A DNA stretch of 64,000 nt from Panulirus ornatus (taxonomy: Eukaryota; Arthropoda; Malacostraca; Decapoda; Palinuridae): positions 20,639,429-20,703,428 of the forward strand of contig NC_092238.1 of NCBI RefSeq assembly GCF_036320965.1, read 5' to 3'. The notes under the pieces were generated by a model that made no database searches, was not told where the DNA came from, and saw only the letters and a list, made by a program, of their open reading frames with translations. The translations under genes were made by a program, and so were the position numbers. Each line of letters opens with the position of its first letter. Position 1 is the first letter of the stretch. Below, in pieces: positions 22,203-40,553 of this stretch.

Positions 22203-25200
22203 ATCCCTTTGGATAGAGGAGAAAGAATACTTCCCTCGCATCCCTCACGTGTCGTAGAAGGCGACTAAACGGGACCGGAGAGAGGGGCTAGAAACCCTCC
22301 CCTCCTTGTATTTTAGCCTTCTAAAAGGGGAAATAGAAGAAGGAGTCACGCTAGGAGTGCTCAACCTCCCCGAAGGCTCGGATTGGAGTGTCTAAATGTG
22401 TGTGGATGTAACCAAGATGATAAATAAGGAGAGATAGGTAGCATGTTTGAGGAAAGCAGCCTGGATGTTTTGGCTCTGAGTGAAACGAAGCACAAGGATA
22501 AAGGGGGAGAGTGGTTTGGGAATGTTTTGGGAGTAAATTCAGGGGTTAGTGAGAGGACAACAGCAAGAGAAGGAGTAGCATTACTCTTGAAACAGGAGTG
22601 ATGGGAGTATGTGATAGAGTGTAATAAAGTAAACTCTAGATTAATATGGGTAAAACTGAAAGTTGATGGAGAGAGATGGGTGATTATTGGTGCATATGCA
22701 CCTGGAAATGAGAAGAAAGAGCATGAGAGGCAAGTGTTTTGGGAGCAGCTGAATGAGTGTGTTAGTGGTTTTGATGCACGAGACCGGGTTATAGTGAAGG
22801 GCGATTTTAATGCAAAGTTGAATAATGTGACAGTTGAGGGAATAACTGGTATACATGGGGTGTTCAGTTTTGTAAAGGGAAATGGTGAAGAGCTTGTAGA
22901 TTTATGTGCTGAAAAAGGACTGGTGTTTGGGAATACCTGGTTTAGAAAGAGAGAGATATATAAGTATACGTACGTAAGTAGGAGCGATGGCCAGAGAGCG
23001 TTATTGGATTACGTGTTTATTGATAGGCGCGCGAAAGAGACTTTTGGATGTTATATGCTGAGAGGTGCTACTTGAGGGTTGTATGATCATTATCTTGTGG
23101 AGGCGAAGGTGATGATCTGCAGGGGTTTTCAGAAAACAAGAGAAAATGTTGAGGTGAAGAGAGTGGTGAGAGTAAGTGAGCTTGGGAAGGAGACTTGTGT
23201 GAGGAAATACCAGGAGAGACTGAGTACACAATGGAAAAATGTGAGAACAAAGGACGTAAGGGGACTGGGGGAGGAATGGGATGTATTTAGGGAAGCAGTG
23301 ATGGCTTGCGCAAAAGATGCTTGTGGCATGAGAAGCGTATTAGGTGGGTTGATTAGAAAGGGTAGTGAGTGGTGGGATGAAGAAGTAAGATTATTAGTGA
23401 AAGAGAAGAGAGAGGTATTTGGACAATTTTTGCAAGGAAAAAATGCAAATAAGTGGGAGATGTATGAAAGAAAGAGGCAGGAGGTCAAGAGATAGGTAGA
23501 AGAGGTGGAAAAAGGGGCAAATGAGAGTTGGGGTGAGAGAGTATCACTAAATATTAGGATGAATAAAAAGATGTTTTGGAAGAAGGTAAATAAAGTGCCT
23601 CAGACAAGGGAACAAATGGGAACTTCAGTGAAGGGGGCTAATGAGGAGGTGATAACAAGTAGTGGTGATATGTAAAGGAGATGGAGTGAGGATTTCGAAG
23701 ATTTGTTGAATGTGTTTGATGATAGAGTGGCAGATATAGTGTGTTTAGGTCGAGGTGGTGTGTAAATTAAGAGAGTTACGGAAAATGATTTGGTAAACAC
23801 AGAAGAGGCAGTAAAAGCTTTGCGGAAGATGAAAGCCGGCAAGGCAGCGGGTTTGGATGGTATTCCAGTGGAATCTATTAAAAAGGGGAGTGACTGTATT
23901 ATTGACTGGTTGGTAAGGTTATTTAATGTACGTATGATTCATGGTGAGGTGCCTGAGGATTGGCGTAATGTTTGCATAGTGCCATTGCACAAAGGCAAAG
24001 GGGATAAGAGTGAGTGCTCAAATTACAGAGGTATAAGTTTGTTGAGTATTCCTGGTAAATTAAATGGGAGGGTATTGATTGAAAGGGTAAAGGCATGTAC
24101 AGAGCATCAGATTGGGGAAGAGCAGTGTGGTTTCAGAAGTGGTAGAGGATGTGTGGATCAATTGTTTGCTTTGAGGAATGTATGTGAGAAATAATTAGAA
24201 AAGCAAATGGATTTGTATGTAGCTTTTATGGATCTGGAGAAGGCATAGGATAGAGTTGATAGAGATGCTCTGTGGAAAGTAATAAGAATACATTGTGTGG
24301 GAGGCAAGCTGTTAGAAGCAGTGAAAAGTTTTTATCAGGGATGTAAGGCATGTGTACGTGTAGGAAGAGAGGAAAGTGATTGGTTCCCAGTGAATATAGG
24401 TTTGCGGCATGGGTATCTGATGTCTCCAAGATTGTTTAATTTGTTAATAGATGAGGTTGTTAGGGAGGTGAATACAATAGTTTTGGAAAGAGGGACAAGT
24501 ATTCAGCCTGTTGTGGATGAGAGAGCTTGAGAAGTGAGTCAGTTGTTGTTCGCTGATGACACAGCGCTGGTGGCTGATTCATATGAGAAACTGCAGAAGC
24601 TGGTGGCTGAGTTTGGTAAAGCTAGAGATTGAGTTTGGTAAAGTGTGTGAAAGAAGAAAGTTGAGAGTAAATGTTATTAGGTACAGTAGGGTTGAGGGTC
24701 AAGTCAATTGGGAGGAAAGTTTGAATGGAGAAAAGCTAGAGGAAGTAAGGTGTTTTAGATATCTGGGAGTGGATCTGGCAGCGGATGGAACCATGGAAGC
24801 GGAAGTGAATCATAGGGTGGGGGAGGGGGCGAAAATCATGGGAGCCTTGAAGAATGTGTGGAAGTCGAGAACATTATCTCGGAAAGGAAAAATGGCTATG
24901 TTTGAAGGAATAGTGGTTCCAACAATGTTGTATGGTTGAGAGGCGTGGGCTATGGATAGAGTTGTGCGCAGGAGGGTGGATGTGCTGGAAATGAGATGTT
25001 TGAGGACAATATGTGGTGTGAGGTGGTTTGATCGAGTAAGTAATATAAGGGTAAGCGAGCTGTGTGGTAATAAAAAGAGTGTGGTTGAGAGAGCAGAAGA
25101 GGGTGTTTTGAAATAGTTTGGGCGCATGGAGAGAATGAGTGAGGAAATATTGACCAAGAGGATATATGTGTCGTAGGTGGAGGGAACGAGGAGAAGTGGG

Positions 25201-25507
25201 AGACCAAATTGGAAGTGGAAAGATGGAGTGAAAAAGATTTTGAGTGATCGGGGCCTGAACATGCAGGAGGGTGAAAGGCGGGCAAGAAACAGATTGAATT
25301 GAACGATGTGCTATACGGAGGTCGACGTGATGTCAATGGATTGAATCAGGGCATGTGAAGCATCTGGGGTAAACCATGGAAAGTTGTGTGGGGCCTGGAT
25401 GTGGAAAGGGAGCTGTGGTTTCGGGCATTATTACATAACAGCTAGAGACTGAGTGTGAACGAATGGGGCCTTTGATGTCTTTTCCTAGCGCTACCTCGCA
25501 CACCTCG
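22203..25507 (+). mobile_element. RTE-like LINE copy 12 (full-length 5' end, dead)
   Basis: Has the 5' UTR head and all coding blocks in order, with many stops. Readable stretches: 22611-23075 (endonuclease YAPGNEKK, KGDFNAKL, LLDYVFIDRR), 23079-23495, 23790-24194, 24556-24939. The 3' UTR is the long type but ends at 25507 just after its internal GCGCTACCTCGCA motif, and copy 13 follows without A tail. Motif A is cut by a TAG at 24246-24248. A 13-bp tandem duplication lies at about 24609-24640. Confidence 0.88.
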
Positions 25508-28199
25508 TAATGCGGCAGTTAAGGGAATAATAGGCATACATATGGGGTTCAGTGCTGTAAATGGAAATAGTGAAGAGCTTGTATATTTATGTGCTGAAAA
25601 AGTATTGGTGATTGGTAATACCTGATTTAAAAAGCGAGATATACATAAGTATACGCATGTAAGTAAGAGAGATGGCCAGAGAGCGCTATTCGATTACGTG
25701 TTAATTGGCAGGCGTGCGAAAGAGAGACTTTTGGATGTTAATATGCTGAGAGGTGCAACTGTAGGGATGTCTGATCATTATCTTGTGGAGGCGTAGGTGA
25801 TGATCTGCAGGGGTTTTCTGAAAACAAGAGAAAATGTTGAGGTGAAGAGAGTGGTGAGAGTAAGTGAGCTTTTGAAGGAGACTTGTGTGAGGAAATACCA
25901 GGAGGGACTGAGTACACAATGGAAAAAGGTGAGAACAAAGGAGGTAAGGGGAGTGGGGAGGAATGGGATGTATTTAGGGAAGCAGTAATGGCTAGCGCAA
26001 AAGATGCTTGTGGCATGAGAAGCGTGGGAGGTGGGTTGATTAGAAAGGGTAGTGAGTGGTGGGAAGAAGTAAGATTATTAGTGAAAGAGAAGAGAGAGGC
26101 ATTTGGACGATTTTTGCAGGGAAGAAATGCAAATGATTGTACAAAAGGAAGAGGCAGGAGGTCAATAGAAAGATGCAAGAGGTGAAAAAGAGGGCATATG
26201 AGTGTTGGAGTGAGAGAGTATCATTAAATTTTAGGGAGAATAAAAAGATGTTTTGGAAGGAGGTAAATAAAGTGCCTCAGACAAGGGAGCAAATGGGAAC
26301 TTCAGTGAAGGGGGCTAATGGGGAGGTGATAACAAGCAATGGTCACGTGAGGAGGAGATGGAGTGATTATTTTGGAGGTTTGTTGAATGTGTTTGATGAT
26401 AGAGTGGCAGATATAGGGTGTTTTGATCGAGATGGTGTACAAAGTGAGAGGGTTAGGGAAAATTATTTGGCAAACAGAGAAGAGGCAGTAAAAGCTTTGC
26501 GGAACATGAAAGCCGGCAAGGCAGCAGGTTTGGATGGTATTGCAGTGGAATTTATTAGAAAATAGGGTACTCTATTGTTGACTGGTTGGTAAGGTTATTT
26601 AATGTATGTTTAATTCATGATGAGTTGCCTGAGGATTGGCGGAATGTTTCATAGTGCCATTGCACAAAGGCAAAGGGGATAAGAGTGAGTGCTCAAATTA
26701 CAGAGGTATAAGTTTGTTGAGTATTCCTGGTAAATAATATGGAACGGTATTGATTGAGAGGGTGAAGGCATGTACAGAGCATCAGATTGGGGAAGAGCAG
26801 TGTGGTTTCAGAAGTGGTAGAGGATGTGTGGATCAATTGTTTGCTTTGAGGAATGTATATGAGAAATAATTTGAAAAGCAAATGGATTTGTATGTAGCTT
26901 TTATGGATCTGGAGAAGGCATAGGATAGAGCTGATAGAGATGCTCAGTGGAAAGTAATAAGAATATATTTTGTGGGAGGCAAGCTGTTAGAAGCAGTGAA
27001 AAGTTTTTTTCAAGGATGTAAGGCATGTGCACGTGTAGGAAGAGAGGAAAGTGATTGGTTCCCAGTGAATGTAGGTTTGCGGCAGGGGTATCTGATGTCT
27101 CCAAGATTGTTTAATTTGTTTATAGATGAGGTTGTTAGGAAGGTGAATGCAAGAGTTTTGGAAATAGGGGCAAGTATTCAGCCTGTTGTGGATGAGAGAG
27201 CTTCAGAAGTGAGTCAGTTGTTGTTCGCTGATGATACAGCGCTGGTGGCTGATTCATATGAGAAACTGCAGACGCTGGTGGCTGAGTTTGGTAAAGCTAG
27301 AGATTGAGTTCGGTAAAGTGTGTGAAAGAAGAAAGTTGAGAGTAATTGTGAATAAGAGTATGGTTATTAGGTACAGTAAGGTTGAGGGACAAGTCAATTG
27401 GGAGGAAAGTTTGAATGGAGAAAAGCTGGAGGAAGTAAGGTGTTTTAGATATCTGGGAGTGGATCTGGCAGCTAATGGAAACATGGAAGCGGAAGTGAAT
27501 CATAGGCTGGGGGAGGGGGCGATAATCCTGGGAGCCTTGAAGAATGTGCGGAAGTCGAGAACATTATCTCCGAAAGCAAAAATAGCTATGTTTGAAGGAA
27601 TAGTGGTTCCAACAATGTTGTATGATTGAGAGGCGTGAGTTATGGATAGAGTTGTGCGCAGGAGGGTGGATGTGCTGGAAATGAGATGTTTGAGGACATT
27701 ATGTGGTGTGAGGTGGTTTGATCGAGTAAGTAATATAAGGGTAAGAGAGATGTGTGATAATAAAAAGAGTGTGGTTGAGGGAGCAGAAGAGGGTGTTTTG
27801 AAATAGTTTGGGCACATGGAGAGAATGAATGAGGAAAGATTGACCAAGAGGATATATGTGTCGGAGGTGGAGGGAACGAGGAGAAGTGGGAGACCAAATT
27901 TGTGGTGGAAAGTTGGAGTGAAAAAGATTTTGAGTGATCGGGGCCTGAACACGCAGGAGGGTGAAAGGCGGGCAAGGAATAGATTGAATTGGAACGATGT
28001 GGTATACCGGGGTCGACGTGCTGTCAATGGATTGAATCAGGGTATGTGAAGCATCTGGGTGATCCATGGAATGTTGTGTGGGGCCTGGATGTGGAAAGGG
28101 AGCTGTGGTTTCGGGCATTATTACATAACAGCTAGAGACTGAGTGTGAACGAATGGGGCCTTTTGTTGTCTTTTCCTAGTGCTACCTCGCATACCTAGT
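25508..28199 (+). mobile_element. RTE-like LINE copy 13, tandem duplicate of copy 12
   Basis: Starts inside the endonuclease gene (the [13 protein letters not shown] segment) and follows copy 12 to the same 3' UTR position. It shares with copy 12 the TAA at 26867-26869, the TAG in motif A at 26921-26923, the TGA at 27627-27629 and the short tandem duplication near 27284-27320, at a constant offset of about 2675-2690 bp. It looks like a DNA-level duplication of a dead copy, not a new retrotransposition. Confidence 0.85.
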
Positions 28200-28201
28200 A
28201 A

Positions 28202-28796
28202 GCAAAGGGGATAAGAGTGAGTGCTCAAGTTACAGAGGTATAAGTTTGTTGAGCATTCCTGGTAAATAATATGTGAGGGTATTGATTGAGAGGGTGAAGG
28301 CATGTACAGAGCATCAGATTGGGGAAGAGCAGTGTGGTTTCAGAAGTGGTAGAGGATGTGTGGATCAGGTGTTTGCTTTGAAGAATGTATGTGAGAAATA
28401 CTTAGAAAAGCAAATGGATTTGTATGTAGCATTTGTGGATCTGGAGAAGGCATATGATAGAGTTGATAGAGATGCTTTGTGGAAGGTATTAGGAATATAT
28501 GGTGTGGGAGGCAAGTTGTTAGAAGCAGTGAAAAGCTTTTATCAAGGATGTAAGGCATGTGTACGTGTAGGAAGAGAGGAAAGTGATTGGTTCCCTGTGA
28601 ATGTAGGTTTGCGGCAGGGGTCTGTGATGTCTCCATGCTTGTTTAAATTGTTTATGGATGGTGTTGTTAGGAAGGTGAATGCAAGAGTTTTGGAAGAGGG
28701 GCAAGTATGCAGTCTGTTGTGGATGAGAGAGCTTGGGAACTGAGTCAGTTGTTGTTCGCTGATGATACAGCGCTGGTGGCTGGTTCATGTGAGAAA
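28202..28796 (+). mobile_element. RTE-like LINE copy 14 (RT middle segment)
   Basis: From [16 protein letters not shown], with a TAA at the LYGR position, to the codons just after [11 protein letters not shown]. The frame 28273-28743 keeps [11 protein letters not shown], motif [13 protein letters not shown] and GLRQGSVMSPC; a frameshift follows near 28695. It ends exactly at the element position where copy 15 begins on the opposite strand. Confidence 0.88.
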
Positions 28797-29883
<1,087 letters not shown>

Positions 29884-30110
29884 CATACTATTCCCCATTT
29901 CCCGCGTTAGCGAGGTAGCGTTAAGAACAGAGGACTGAGCCTTAGAGGGAATATACTGACCTGGCCCCCTTCTCAGTTCCTTCTTTTGGAAAATTAAAAA
30001 AAAAAAGAGGGGAGGATTTCCAGCCCCCCGCTCTCTTCCCTTTTAGTCGCCTTTTACGACACGCAGGAAATAAGTGGGAAGTATTCTTTCTCCCCTATCC
30101 CCAGGGATCT
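29884..30110 (-). mobile_element. SL3, short non-autonomous LINE partner
   Basis: Minus-strand copy with the same head, A/T hinge and 3' stem-loop as the other SL copies; the 5' end CCCTGGGGATAGG abuts non-repeat sequence at 30110. Confidence 0.8.
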
Positions 30111-31013
30111 TAACACAAATTTCACCTTGAAATCAGAAACTGGATGTAAAAACTAGTTTCTATGTCGCTTGAGCTGGCATCATGATGTGATTAGTGCATT
30201 TTTCATTATAAGATGATGCAACAGTGTGCTCCTACTTCAAGATCATCATTAAAAGAACTGTTATTCCATCTCTTATCACAGTCCTTTTACTTCAGTTTTT
30301 TTGCCCTTTTTACCAGATAAAGCCTTTTTATTTGTTTATTCATCTACCTAACTTGAATACATTAAAAAATGTAATATAAAGGCAAAAGACCAACAAACAA
30401 ATATCACAAATTGAAATGACTAAACTTACCTTGGAAGGCTTTAAAACCATTCACTCCATCTCCATTCCACTCCACCATCATCATCCTCAATCCCCAATCA
30501 CCAACATCTTTGGCAAAAATCATTAAATATTTTTTGATTTACTAATGAAATGGCAACTGTCGCGGAATCAAAATGTTTAATGTGCATCATGAGAGAATGT
30601 GGTATACTGATGGAGGATGATAATCCATTTCAGGTATAATCCATACATGAGAATTAGGGAAATTTTTGGCCCAGAATGTAACCTTCCTTACATCATGGGT
30701 TTCAATTACTCATACAGTGACTTTCCACTCAAACGACAGACGTGAAGGAACATAACCCAGTCATTCTGTGAGAACTCCCTACATACGAAAACAGCATCAG
30801 ACAAAATCACACAAGTGCTCGGGAAAAAAGCTCGAAAGATCATTCAGTGAAACACCAAAAGAAAAAGGAAACATATTTGGAGCAACTACGAAAGCATTCA
30901 AAAGCAAACTATTGACTCATGGTTGAGGTTAATCCCTGATCAACATAAGATGCATGGCAGCAGAGAGAAACAGTATTAATGAAAAAGATAGATGTGGTGA
31001 GAACTATGTGCTG
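30111..31013. other. non-repeat segment, possible host intron/exon sequence
   Basis: About 900 bp not found elsewhere in the window, AT-rich, with no long ORF. A short coding-like stretch on the minus strand is listed separately at 30430-30520. Otherwise I see nothing I can name. Confidence 0.5.
30430..30520 (-). CDS. possible host exon with splice donor
   Basis: On the minus strand, an open frame reads GDWGLRMMMVEWNGDGVNG and then FKAFQ, ending at a consensus splice donor (CCAAG then GTAAGT, junction at 30430/30429). The frame stays open upstream to a TAA near 30540. The acceptor side is unclear; no good pyrimidine tract before an AG was found. I do not recognise the protein. It is short, so chance is possible, but residue composition and the donor together favour a real exon. 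Confidence 0.3.
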
Positions 31014-31142
<129 letters not shown>

Positions 31143-34100
31143 CCTAGGGATAGGGGAGAAACAATACTTCCCACGCATTCCTCACGTGTCGACTAAACGG
31201 GACGGGATCGGGTGGCTAGAAACCCTCCCCTCCCTGTATTTTAACTTTCTAAAAGGAGAAACAGAACAAGGTGTCGCGTGGGGAGTGCTCATCCTCCACG
31301 AACGCTCAGATTGGGGTGTCTAAATGTGTGTGGATGTAATCAAAATGAGAAAAAAGGAGAGATGGGTAGTATATCTGAGTAAAGGAACCTGGATGTTTTG
31401 GCTCTGAGGAAAACGAAGCTCAAGGGTAAAGGGGAAAAGTGGTTTAGGAATGTCATGGGAGTAAAGTCAGGGGTTAGTGAGAGGACAACAGCAAGGGAAG
31501 GAGTAGCACTACTCCTGAAACAGGAGTGGTGGGAGTATGTGAAACAGGGTAAGAGAGTAAACTCTAGATTGATATGGGTAAAACTGAAAGTTGATGGAGA
31601 GGGATGGGTGATTATTGGTGCATATGCACCTAGGCATGAGAAGAAAGATCATGAGAGGCAAGTGTTTTGGGAGCAGCTGCATGAGTGTGTTAGTGGTTTT
31701 GATGCACGAGACCGGTTTATAGTGATGGGTGATTTGAATGCAAAGGTGAGTAATGAGGCAGTTGACGGAATGATTGGTATACATGGGGTCATCAGTGTTG
31801 TAAATGGAAATGGTGAAGAGCCTGCAGATTCGTGTGCTAAAAAAGGACAGTTGATTAGGAATACCAGGTTTAAAAAGAGAGATATACATAAATGTATATA
31901 TGTAATTAGGAGAGATGGCCAAAGAGCGTTATTGGATTACGTGTTAATTGATAGGCGCGCGAAAGAGAGACTTTTGTATGTTAATGTGCTGAGAGGTGCA
32001 ACTGGAGGGACGTCTGATCATTATCTTCTGGAGGCGAAGATGAAGATTTCTAGAGGCTTTCAGAAAAGAAGAGAGGGTGTTGGGGTGAAGAGAGGGGTGA
32101 GAGCAATTGAGCTTGGGAAGGCGACTTGTGTGAGGAAGTACCAGAAGAGACTGAGTACAGAATGGAAAAAGGTGAGAACAAAGGAGGTAAAGGGAGTGTG
32201 GGAGGAATGGGATGTATTTCGGAAAGCAGTGATGGCTTCTGCAAAAGATGCTTGTGGCATGAGATGCGGGGGAGGTGGGCAGATTAGAAAGGGTAGTGAG
32301 TGGTGGGATGAAGAGGTAAGATTATTAGTGAAAGAGAAGAGAGAGGTATTTGGACGACTTTTGTAGGGAAATACTGCAAATAAGTGGGAGATATATAGAA
32401 GAAAGAGGCAGGAGGTCAAGAGAAAGGTGCAAGAGGTGAAAAAGAGTGCAAATGAGAGTTGGGGTGAGAGTGTATCATTAAATTTTAGGGAGAATAAAAA
32501 GATATTTTGGAAGGAGGTAAATAAAGTGCGTAAGACAAGGGAACAAATAGGAACTTCAATGAAACGGGCTAATGGGGAGGTGATGTGAGAAGGAGATGGA
32601 GTGAGTATTTTGAAGGTTTGTTGAATGTGTTTGAGGATAGAGTGGCAGATATAGGGTGTTTTGGTCGAGGTGGTGTGCAAAGTGAGAGGGTTAGGGAAAA
32701 TGATTGGGTAAACAGAGAAGAGGTAGCAAAGCTTTGCGGAAGATGAAAGCCGGCAACGCAGTGGGTTTGGACGGTATTGCAGTGGAATTTATTAAAAAAA
32801 GGGAGTGACTGTATTGTTGGCTGGTTGGTAAGCGTATTTAATATATGTATGATTCATGGTGAGGTGCCTGAGGATTGGCGGAATGCTTGCATAGTGCCAT
32901 TATGCAAAGGCAAAGGGGAAAAAGGTGAGTGCTCAGATTACAGAAGTATAAGTTTGTTGAGTATTCCTGGTAAATTATATGGGAGGTATTGACTGAGAGG
33001 GTGAAGGAATGTACAGAGCATCAGATTGGGGAAGAGCAGTGTGGTTTCAGAAGTGTTAGAGGATGTGTGGATCAGGTATTTCCTTTGAAAAATGTTTCTG
33101 AAAAATAATTAGAAAAGCAAATGGATTTGTATGTAGCATTTATGGATCTGGAGAAGGCACATGATAGAGTTGATAAAGATGCTCTGTGGAAGTTATTAAG
33201 AATATATGCTGTGGGAGGCAAGTTGTTAGAAGCAATGAAAAGTTTTATCGAGAGTGTAAGGCATGTGTACGTGTAGGAAGATAGTGATTGGTTCTCTGTG
33301 AATGTAGGTTTGCGGCAGAGGTGTGTGATATATCCATGGTTGTTTAATATGTATATCAATGGTGTTGTTAGGGAGATGAATGCAAGAGTTTTGGAAAGAG
33401 AGGCAAGTATGCAGTCTGTTCTGGATGAGAGAGCTTGGGAAGTGAGTCAGTTGCTGTTCGCTGATTATAGAGCGCTGGTGGCTCATTCATGTGAAAAACT
33501 GGAGAAGCTGGTGACTGAGTTTGGCAAAGTGTGTGAAAGAAGAAAGTTAAGAGTAAATGTGAATAAGAGCAAGGTTATTAGGTGCAGTAGGGTTGAGGGA
33601 CAAGTCAATTGGATAGTAAGTTTGAATGGAGAAAAACTGGAGGAAGTAAAGTGTTTTAGATATCTGGGAGTGGATCTGGCAGCGGATGGAACCATGGAAG
33701 CAGAAGTGAATCATAGGGTGGGGGATGGGCGAAAACTCTGGGAGCCTTGAAGAATGTGTGGAAGTCGAGAACATTATCTGGGAAAGCAAAAATGGGTATG
33801 TTTGAAGGAATAGTAGTTCCAACAATGTTTTATGGTTGCGAGGCGTGGGCTATGGATAGAGTTGTGCGCAGGAGGTTGGATGTGCTGGAAATAAGATGTT
33901 TGAGGACAATATGTGGAGTGAGGTGGTTTGATCGAGTAAGTAGTAATAGGGTAAGAGAGATGTGTGGTAATAAAAAGAGTGTGGTTGAGAGAGCAGAAGA
34001 GGGTGTTTTGAAATTGTTTGATCACATGGAGGGAATGAGTGAGGAAAGATTGACAAAGAGGATATATGTGTCGGAGGTGGAGGGAACGAGGAGAAGTGGG

Positions 34101-34688
34101 AGACCAAATTGGAGGTGGAAAGATGGAGTGAAAAAGATTTTGAGTGATAGGGGCCTGAACATGCAGGAGGGTGAAGGCGGGCAAGGAATAGAGTGAATTG
34201 GAACGATGTGGTATACCGGGGTCGACGTGCTGTCAATGGATTGAATCAGGGAATGTGAAGGGTCTGGGGTAAACCATGGAAAGTTCTGTGTGGCCTGGAT
34301 GTGGAAAGGAAGCTGTGGTTTCGGTGCATTATTACACGACAGCTAGAGACTGTGTGTGAACGAATGGGGCCTTTGTTGTCTTTTCCTAGCGCTACCTCAC
34401 GAGCACATGAGGAGCAGGAGTTGTTATTTCATGTATGGCGAGAAGGCGATGGGAATGAATAAGGGCAGACAGTATGATATAGGTATACGTGTATACATGT
34501 ATATGTCTGTGTGTGTATATATGTGTATACGTTGAGATGTATAGGTATGTATATTTGCGTGTGTGGACGTGTATGTATATACATGTGTATGTGATTGATT
34601 TAGGCCATTCTTTCGTCTGTTTCCTTGCGCTACCTCGCTAACGCGGGAGACAGCAACAAGGCAAATCAAAAATAGATAAAGAATTAAA
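31143..34688 (+). mobile_element. RTE-like LINE copy 16 (full-length, older subfamily)
   Basis: Complete from the 5' UTR head (CCTAGGGATAGGGGAG) to the terminal stem-loop, with the long 3' UTR that has a second GCGCTACCTC motif near 34388. It carries MQSVLDERAW, CERRK, RRSG and ILSDRG, the older state at the diagnostic sites. Confidence 0.9.
31398..34196 (+). pseudogene. LINE ORF of copy 16 with mutated RT active site
   Basis: 31398-32366 is open and covers ETK-type motif (here RKTKLKG), [27 protein letters not shown] and SDHYL. The RT is broken near 32345, 32580 and 32730. In motif C, FADD has become FADY and the next residues are RAL, so the second catalytic Asp is lost. The C-terminal stretches are 33298-33750 and 33747-34196. 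Confidence 0.85.
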
Positions 34689-34802
<114 letters not shown>

Positions 34803-35490
34803 CTTTGTCGCTGTCTCCCGCGTTTGCGAGGTAGCGCAAGGAAACAGACGAAAGAAATGGCCCAACCCCCTCCATACACATGTATATACATACGTCCACA
34901 CACGCAAATATACATACCTACACAGCTTTCCATGGTTTACCCCAGACGCTTCACATGCCTTGATTCAATCCACTGCCAGCACGTCAACCCCAGTATACCA
35001 CATCGCCCCAAATCACTCTATTCCTTGCCCTCCTTTCACCATCCTGCATGTTCAGGCCCCGATCACACAAAATCTTTTTCACTCCATCTTTCCACCTCCA
35101 ATTTGGTCTCCCTCTTCTCCTCGTTCCCTCCACCTCCGACACATATATTCTCTTGGTCAATCTTTCCTCACTCATTTTCTCCATGTGCCCGAACCATTTC
35201 AAAACACCTCTTCTGCTCTCTCAACCACACTCTTTTTATTTCCACACATCTCTCTTACCCTTACGTCACTTACTCGATCAAACCACCTCACACCACATAT
35301 TGTCCTCAAACATCTCATTTCCAGCACATCCATCCTCCTGCGCACAACTCTATCCATAGCCCACGCCTCGCAACCATACAAAATTGTTGGAACCACTATT
35401 CCTTCAAACATACCCATTTTTGCTTTCCGAGATAATGTTCTCGACTTCCACACATTCTTCAAGGCTCCCAGAATTTTCGCCCCCTCCCCC

Positions 35491-35497
<7 letters not shown>
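34803..35497 (-). mobile_element. RTE-like LINE copy 17 (3' quarter)
   Basis: Minus strand from [13 protein letters not shown] to the short 3' UTR. A one-base loss near 35207 separates two frames (35199-35492 and 34984-35202). It carries RRRG and ILCDRG. Confidence 0.9.
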
Positions 35498-35564
<67 letters not shown>

Positions 35565-35577
35565 TTTTTTTGTTTTT
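35498..35577. repeat. TA array plus T-rich tail of copy 18
   Basis: TA to about 35560, then ATTATTTTTTTG; copy 17 begins at its left edge. Confidence 0.95.
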
Positions 35578-40553
<4,976 letters not shown>

